Assembly: GCA_903813345.2 (NCBI GenBank)
Contig: CAIIXF020000008.1
Span: 25,468,822-25,532,821, forward strand
Source of the DNA: Owenia fusiformis
Taxonomy: Eukaryota; Annelida; Polychaeta; Sabellida; Oweniidae
DNA length: 64,000 bases
Direction: 5' to 3'
The position numbers and the translations under genes are program-made. Below are positions 59,901 through 64,000 of the stretch, in pieces. Positions within the stretch are counted from its first letter, which is position 1. Each line of letters begins with the position of its first letter. Under the pieces are notes generated by a model, which worked only from the letters and a program-made list of their open reading frames with translations, was not told the origin of the DNA and did no database searches.

Positions 59901-62900
59901 ATCAATTTGCACCCAGTCCAGAATGCTAGAAATTATGGTATAATGGAATATTTGTCCACATCTTCAATATTTTCTCTAAAATTATTTTACACCCTTGTCT
60001 CCAGCTGGATAGTCTGTAGAACTCCAAGTATTTAAAGTTGAAGAATGATGACATAAAAGGCCGAGTTATAGTACTTGTGACTCCCTCTATTGGTTGAGTC
60101 CAGGTATGATGTTCAAAACTCCTGAAGCGAAAATTCATTATTCTGACTTCAACATAAGACTGCATTCCTGAGTCATTGCTTTTTCAACATTTAGCAATAT
60201 TTTACTCAATCACCAAATCCACCAGGTTAACTAGTTATTTGTTTAATTCCTTTCCAGATACCCTGTCTTGTCAGGATCCAAAACTACTGCTAAACCTGTC
60301 AGAATTGAGGGCAGTTAATTATGTATACATTAAAAACATTTGTATTCCAGGTGATTGAACAAGTGCAAGATTCCACTCCATTCAAAAGTGACAACCTACC
60401 TCTAGATGTGTCCAAAGCCAACACATCATCAACTGCTGAGGACAAAAGCACAACCAGCGATAAAGAAAATGAATCATTTGATGGCAGCTCAAGGACAAAC
60501 CATCAGGTGGCAGCACCTGGGAATCCAGGAAAAACTCTAAGTGCAGGGTCAGTGAATATTAACGCAGCAAACAATGATGCTCAAGGCGTTAAGCCACCAG
60601 CTGCTGAATCTCCTGTCAAAATGGAAACTCAGGAAGGAGAAACCAAAGATCAGAACGATGTTGTTATGGAGACAGTGCACAAAGCACTGGAAAGTAGAAA
60701 TCAGACTCGATGGGCATTTTATAGTAAGCCCGAGGATATTGAAAATTTGATAGGAAGTTTGAACCCTAGAGGGTATAGGGAAAAAGACTTGAGACAATCA
60801 TTAATGGAGAATAAAGCGTTAATATTACGTAAAATTCCAAGATGTCCAATCAAAAGACTGCACTTGCCAAAAGAGGAATTAGATATAGCAAACAATCAGT
60901 CTGAATCAAAAGCCAAATTCCAGGAGTTAAAGTCAAGAAACAGGGTCATTAAAGGGATGGTGAAAAGTGACAATGCTGCAGAGTATTTGGAATTGAATCT
61001 ACGTGAGACTATACTAGATATGGAGGAGAGAATATATGCAGGCAGCCTTGGAAAACTAAAGGTATGATATCTATAGATTACACTATGTAATAAATAAATG
61101 AATGAAGACATAATCAAGGGGTGTCCTTGCACATCATCAGAAGATGATATCATACATTGTGCAATTCAGCTGTAAATAAAAGGGAGTTATGAATTTCAAT
61201 TTATTATATGCAGAGTAGCAGTTAGACTAAGTTGCGCTATATATTAAAACTTGTTATCAGGTGAAGGAGCGGATAGCATGGAGAGATGCCTTGGAGAATG
61301 GTAGCTACAGCCAGCAGTGTGACAGTCTGCTATGGTCAACATGTAAAGACCAACCTGGCACTCCTAAAAAGGGAGGCAAGAAAGGGAGCACTGACAATAT
61401 TGAGTAAGGAAAATCTTCTTAGATCAATACACTTAAACTTTATTTTTTCTCACTAGAAAATCACCCTATGCAGACAGAGCCTGTGGGAAATATTGGGTGC
61501 GGCGCAAATGAGCGGAGGGTGCGGAGCTAACGGTCATTTTTGAATTTAAAATTGGGATATTTCTGAAACTAAATTCGGAAATTTTTATAAAATCACACAG
61601 ATACTGCCTGGCTTCCAAGATGCAAAAATAATTTGTATAGATAGTGCACCTTGAACACCATTTTTTATGAATGCTGGGGACTCAGTATTAAAAGGATAAT
61701 TTCAAAATATATAGGTCTGGGAAAGGTTTAAGGCACACTGCGTCGCTATAGAATGAATTGCGCTACTATTTTCACAATTGTATTGATATTTGGTGTCAAA
61801 TACACATATCTTGGTATATTTGAAGTCCCAAAATGGCTTAGTTTCAGAAATATCCCAAATTTAAATTCAAAAATAACCGTTAGCTCCGCACCCTCCGCTC
61901 ATTTGCTCCGCACCCAATATTTCCCACAGGCTCTGTCTGCATAGGGTGAAAATGCCGCCTGAATATTGCTATATTTTACAAAGATTTACAGAAACTTATT
62001 ATACTAAGAAAGCTGTTTAAAGCATTAGAAATATTAGACTTAGGATATATCCTTAATCAATGTAGAATCTTGAGAAAGAAACTCATTTAAATATTTGAAG
62101 AATGATGACATAAAAGGCCGAGTTATAGTACTTGTGACTCCCTCTATTGGTTGAGTCCAGGTATGATGTTCAAAACTCCTGAAGCGAAAATTCATTATGC
62201 TGACTTCAATTTTTGAAAATATTACAATTTCCTACAATTATTTTCCTATCAAAAACATTCCATTAAAAACATCTTATTTGTTACATGCAGCGATGAAAGG
62301 ATGTCGGAGAGTTCTGGAGATGATGCTATGCCTATGGTACGTGACCTTGCCAAAGCTGTGTTGCAAGTTGGTCAGATGATTGACTCTAAATACATGGTGC
62401 CCCCTCTCGGTAAGTGTCAATAATAGTGTGTTTCTCTTTTCTTTCTAGATATTCAACATCATATATTTTTCTATTCAAGTTTGAAATTTCAAGACAATAC
62501 ATCTTATTTTTTGCAAAAGAAGATCGCACTGTGGTCACATTTAGAATACTTAAAATTGAACACCTCCAAAGAGTAATTATTTTGAATTAATCTGTCCATG
62601 TTATTCCACATTGAATATGATCTTTCATGTTATTCCACATTGAATATGATCTTTCTCCAGGTGATGCTGAGGTAGATGCAAAGAAAGGCAAGAAAGGTGG
62701 CGCAAGGAAAGACCCTAAAGGAGGCAAAAAGAAAGAGGAAGAAGCAGAACCCATGGAAGGTAAGGAAGTCATATAAATGCTATAAATTCATGTTTTACAC
62801 TTACCATTATCAACTTAAATGCAATCATTGAAAAAGGGATACACACAAACATCTATTTCACCATCTTCCAGTTATTTTGTGATATAATATAACCAAATAA

Positions 62901-63834
62901 AATAGATAAGATCCTCTTTGAACTAACTTCAAACATCATGCCATTCTAGAAGAGGAGGAAAGCGCTAGTAGTAGCAAGGCCAAGAAGACGGCCTTTGAGA
63001 GATGGGAGGAGTCCCTCATGTCGACCACCAGTGTATCAGGTCTCTTCCTCCACATCAATACCTTAGATAACAGCATAGCATGGTCCAAGTCCACTTTGGA
63101 GGCTCGCTGCAAGATCTGCCGCAAGAAAAGTGATGCGGAGAAGATGTTGCTGTGTGATGAGTGTGATAGAGGCTTCCATATGTATTGCCTTAAACCTAAA
63201 GTTAGGGTGAGTAATCAGAGAAGAGACATTTACTGTCTCTATGTCCAGATTTTATTGTCACCTTCTTGAAATCTATTTGAAGTTAAAAATGTCAGTCCTA
63301 AGCAGATTGAACTGAAATTTTATAAAGAGATTTTATAAATTTTTACATAAAGGAGATAATGCATTTTCCACACAAGTGTGGAGAAAAGGGCTAATGTATT
63401 ATACAGCCATACATCCTATTAGTTTCTCTGGTACAGAAAGAATTCTTATCTAAAGAATTCACATAACATATTACACGAGTACATTCCAATTCACATAACA
63501 TATTACACGAGTACATTCCAATTCACATAACATATTACACGAGTACATCCAATTCACATAACATATTACACGAGTACATTCAAATTCACATAACATGTTA
63601 CACGAGTACATTCCAATTACAGAATATTCCCAAAGGGCAGTGGTTCTGCCTTGAGTGTAAACCGAAGGAGGTACAAGTGCACAGTCCACGTAAAGGAAAG
63701 CGCAAGAAGTTCAGTATTGATGAAGATGAGGATGATGAAGAAGAGGAAGATGATGATGATACTGAAGAGCTAGAGAGTGATAGCAGTGAGGAGGAGGATG
63801 TGGAAAGTGAGGAAGAGGGAAGTGAAGAGGAAAG
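50992..63834 (+). CDS. BAZ1A: BAZ1A/ACF1, ISWI chromatin-remodelling subunit (3' end outside window)
   Basis: Twenty-two exons give about 1,430 residues with unbroken phase: 50992-51104, 51270-51545, 52829-52948, 53280-53381, 53695-53785, 54145-54373, 54588-54821, 55612-55799, 56223-56318, 56779-56917, 57092-57232, 57643-57963, 58175-58340, 58689-58805, 58953-59208, 59568-59729, 60351-61061, 61261-61403, 62291-62409, 62661-62759, 62950-63206, 63623-63834. The WAC domain starts MPLLRRQPFTKEKPPADLKP then DEEVFYCPLTEEIF and has TGRPGLTYQEALESEEKARK. A basic coiled coil precedes the DDT domain (exons 10-11, from about residue 484). WHIM-type motifs are LKKLSLDSFTLTEILRLHFL, LGRDRVYRRYWMF and RWAFYSKPEDIENLI. 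The PHD finger (about 1328-1375) has CKIC, LLCDECDRGFHMYC and WFCLEC ligands. An acidic tail follows, and the bromodomain lies beyond the window. ACF1 partners SNF2H in nucleosome spacing. Intron 8 has a GC donor. Exon 7 boundaries are the weakest. Confidence 0.95.
51665..52133. repeat. Foldback element in BAZ1A intron 2, 469 bp
   Basis: Left arm GCTAGAAGATGTATGGAAAT then AACATTTTCTACACAAGACT is mirrored exactly at the right end (CTTCTAGC at 52133). Arms are about 150 bp. The loop carries TGGCCTCTTATATTTTGATG and ACATGGCTGA, the same centre as the foldback at 10742-11136. Confidence 0.85.
53078..53200. repeat. Short dispersed repeat family S1, copy 1
   Basis: Starts TGTGCCTGATGATGATTCTA and runs to GGCTGAAGGCA. 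Two more copies at 53935-54055 and 56475-56603 are about 90 percent or more alike by eye and in the same orientation. All lie in BAZ1A introns 3, 5 and 9. Ends are sharp, without inverted repeats, so a SINE or a small element is possible; no clear tRNA promoter boxes were seen. Confidence 0.8.
53935..54055. repeat. Short dispersed repeat family S1, copy 2
   Basis: Contains CTTGCTCGCATAGTACAGAG, GTGTCACTGTGTGCAGATAA and ATGGCCCCCTGGTGGTGGTC, as in copy 1. In BAZ1A intron 5, about 90 bp before exon 6. Confidence 0.8.
56475..56603. repeat. Short dispersed repeat family S1, copy 3
   Basis: Same family, slightly more diverged at the 3' part (CCCCCTAGCGGTAGTCCCGT). In BAZ1A intron 9. Confidence 0.8.
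58049..58128. repeat. Short dispersed repeat family S2, partial copy
   Basis: Shares GTACTTG, GGTTGAGTCC and GTTCAAAACTCCTGAAGCGA then AAATTCATTATGCTGAC with the two fuller copies at 60041 and 62098. In BAZ1A intron 12. Confidence 0.75.
60041..60150. repeat. Short dispersed repeat family S2, copy 1
   Basis: AAGAATGATGACATAAAAGG then CCGAGTTATAGTACTTGTGA, ending TCTGACTTCAA. Nearly identical to 62098-62207 and in the same orientation. In BAZ1A intron 16. Confidence 0.85.
61462..61948. mobile_element. Foldback transposon with 5-bp target duplication, 487 bp
   Basis: Arms of about 120 bp: CACCCTATGCAGACAGAGCC then TGTGGGAAATATTGGGTGCG at the left, exactly mirrored at the right. Flanked by AAAAT at 61457-61461 and 61949-61953. 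CAC ends with a 5-bp duplication recall Transib-type elements; that assignment is tentative. In BAZ1A intron 18. Confidence 0.8.
62098..62207. repeat. Short dispersed repeat family S2, copy 2
   Basis: Differs from the copy at 60041 by only about one or two bases, so the two are recent or have been homogenised. In BAZ1A intron 18. Confidence 0.85.
63456..63620. repeat. 32-bp minisatellite next to the BAZ1A PHD-exon acceptor
   Basis: About five units of AATTCACATAACATATTACA then CGAGTACATTCC fill the 3' end of intron 21. The last unit runs straight into the splice acceptor (TTCCAATTACAG, then exon 22 at 63623), so the array occupies the branch-point and polypyrimidine region of the exon completing the PHD finger. 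Confidence 0.9.
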
Positions 63835-64000
63835 GTAAATTATGGACAAAATAAACTTTTGTATTTTGCTTTGATTCGCTTCATTTTCTGCAATATTTCT
63901 CTGGACCTCACTTGTAAACTATATTTCCATTTACTCAGTTATAATGTTTATCAATTGAACCTGTTGTGCCGATGATCATTGTAGCAACAGAAAATATCAT
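63835..64000. other. Start of BAZ1A intron 22
   Basis: After the GTAAAT donor at 63835 the sequence is AT-rich intron to the window edge. The next exon, on the way to the bromodomain, is not in view. Confidence 0.6.

Noticed and set aside
1-64000. tRNA, rRNA or snRNA genes
   Set aside because: No cloverleaf, A/B box pair or conserved small-RNA motif was recognised on either strand by eye.

Overview
The window is nuclear DNA of a marine-type bilaterian invertebrate. It is AT-rich, the genes are split by GT-AG introns, the standard code applies, and introns and spacers are full of small DNA transposons. The genes are ordinary animal orthologues, recognised by eye from conserved motifs and confirmed by splice sites whose phases match. 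I cannot name the genus. Three features lean toward a mollusc-like or other lophotrochozoan genome: low GC, an over-represented TACATGTA octamer, and Helitron-like elements carrying (CCGT)n and tandem core repeats. A non-vertebrate deuterostome is not excluded.

Layout. 175-1995 (+): the last three exons of a fibrinogen-related (FReD) gene that starts before the window. 4148-5759 (-): an unrecognised secreted coiled-coil gene with one apparent homopolymer frameshift. 6.4-14.1 kb: transposon-rich spacer holding a degenerate LINE, two mariner-type elements, a MULE-like MITE with a 9-bp duplication, a foldback element and a Helitron-like insertion nested in a mariner terminal repeat. 14.15-19.5 kb (+): an ANGEL/CCR4-family nuclease. 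20.9-29.3 kb (-): a vasohibin (tubulin tyrosine carboxypeptidase), tail-to-tail with ANGEL. 29.7-33.5 kb (+): ERG28, head-to-head with vasohibin. 36.1-40.8 kb (+): mitochondrial ribosomal protein MRPS18A. 42.6-45.6 kb (-): radial spoke protein RSPH9, tail-to-tail with MRPS18A. 46.06-48.58 kb (+): NUDT22, head-to-head with RSPH9. 50.99 kb to the window end (+): the first 22 coding exons of BAZ1A/ACF1, through the PHD finger; the bromodomain lies beyond the window.

These genes do not form a pathway. The order looks like conserved animal microsynteny, since ANGEL-VASH and RSPH9-MRPS18A are also tail-to-tail neighbours in human. Two head-to-head pairs (VASH/ERG28 and RSPH9/NUDT22) are each separated by about 0.43 kb and probably share promoters.

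Most notable observations: (1) a 1.9-kb minisatellite in vasohibin intron 1 whose unit is a copy of the gene's own exon-2 splice acceptor plus the start of exon 2, so the intron carries about 35 decoy acceptors; (2) a 32-bp minisatellite abutting the acceptor of the BAZ1A PHD exon; (3) a Helitron-like family of four copies, one of which splits a mariner terminal repeat at A^T with no target duplication; (4) several foldback elements with readable target-site duplications; (5) species-specific peptide repeats inside vasohibin and ANGEL coding exons.
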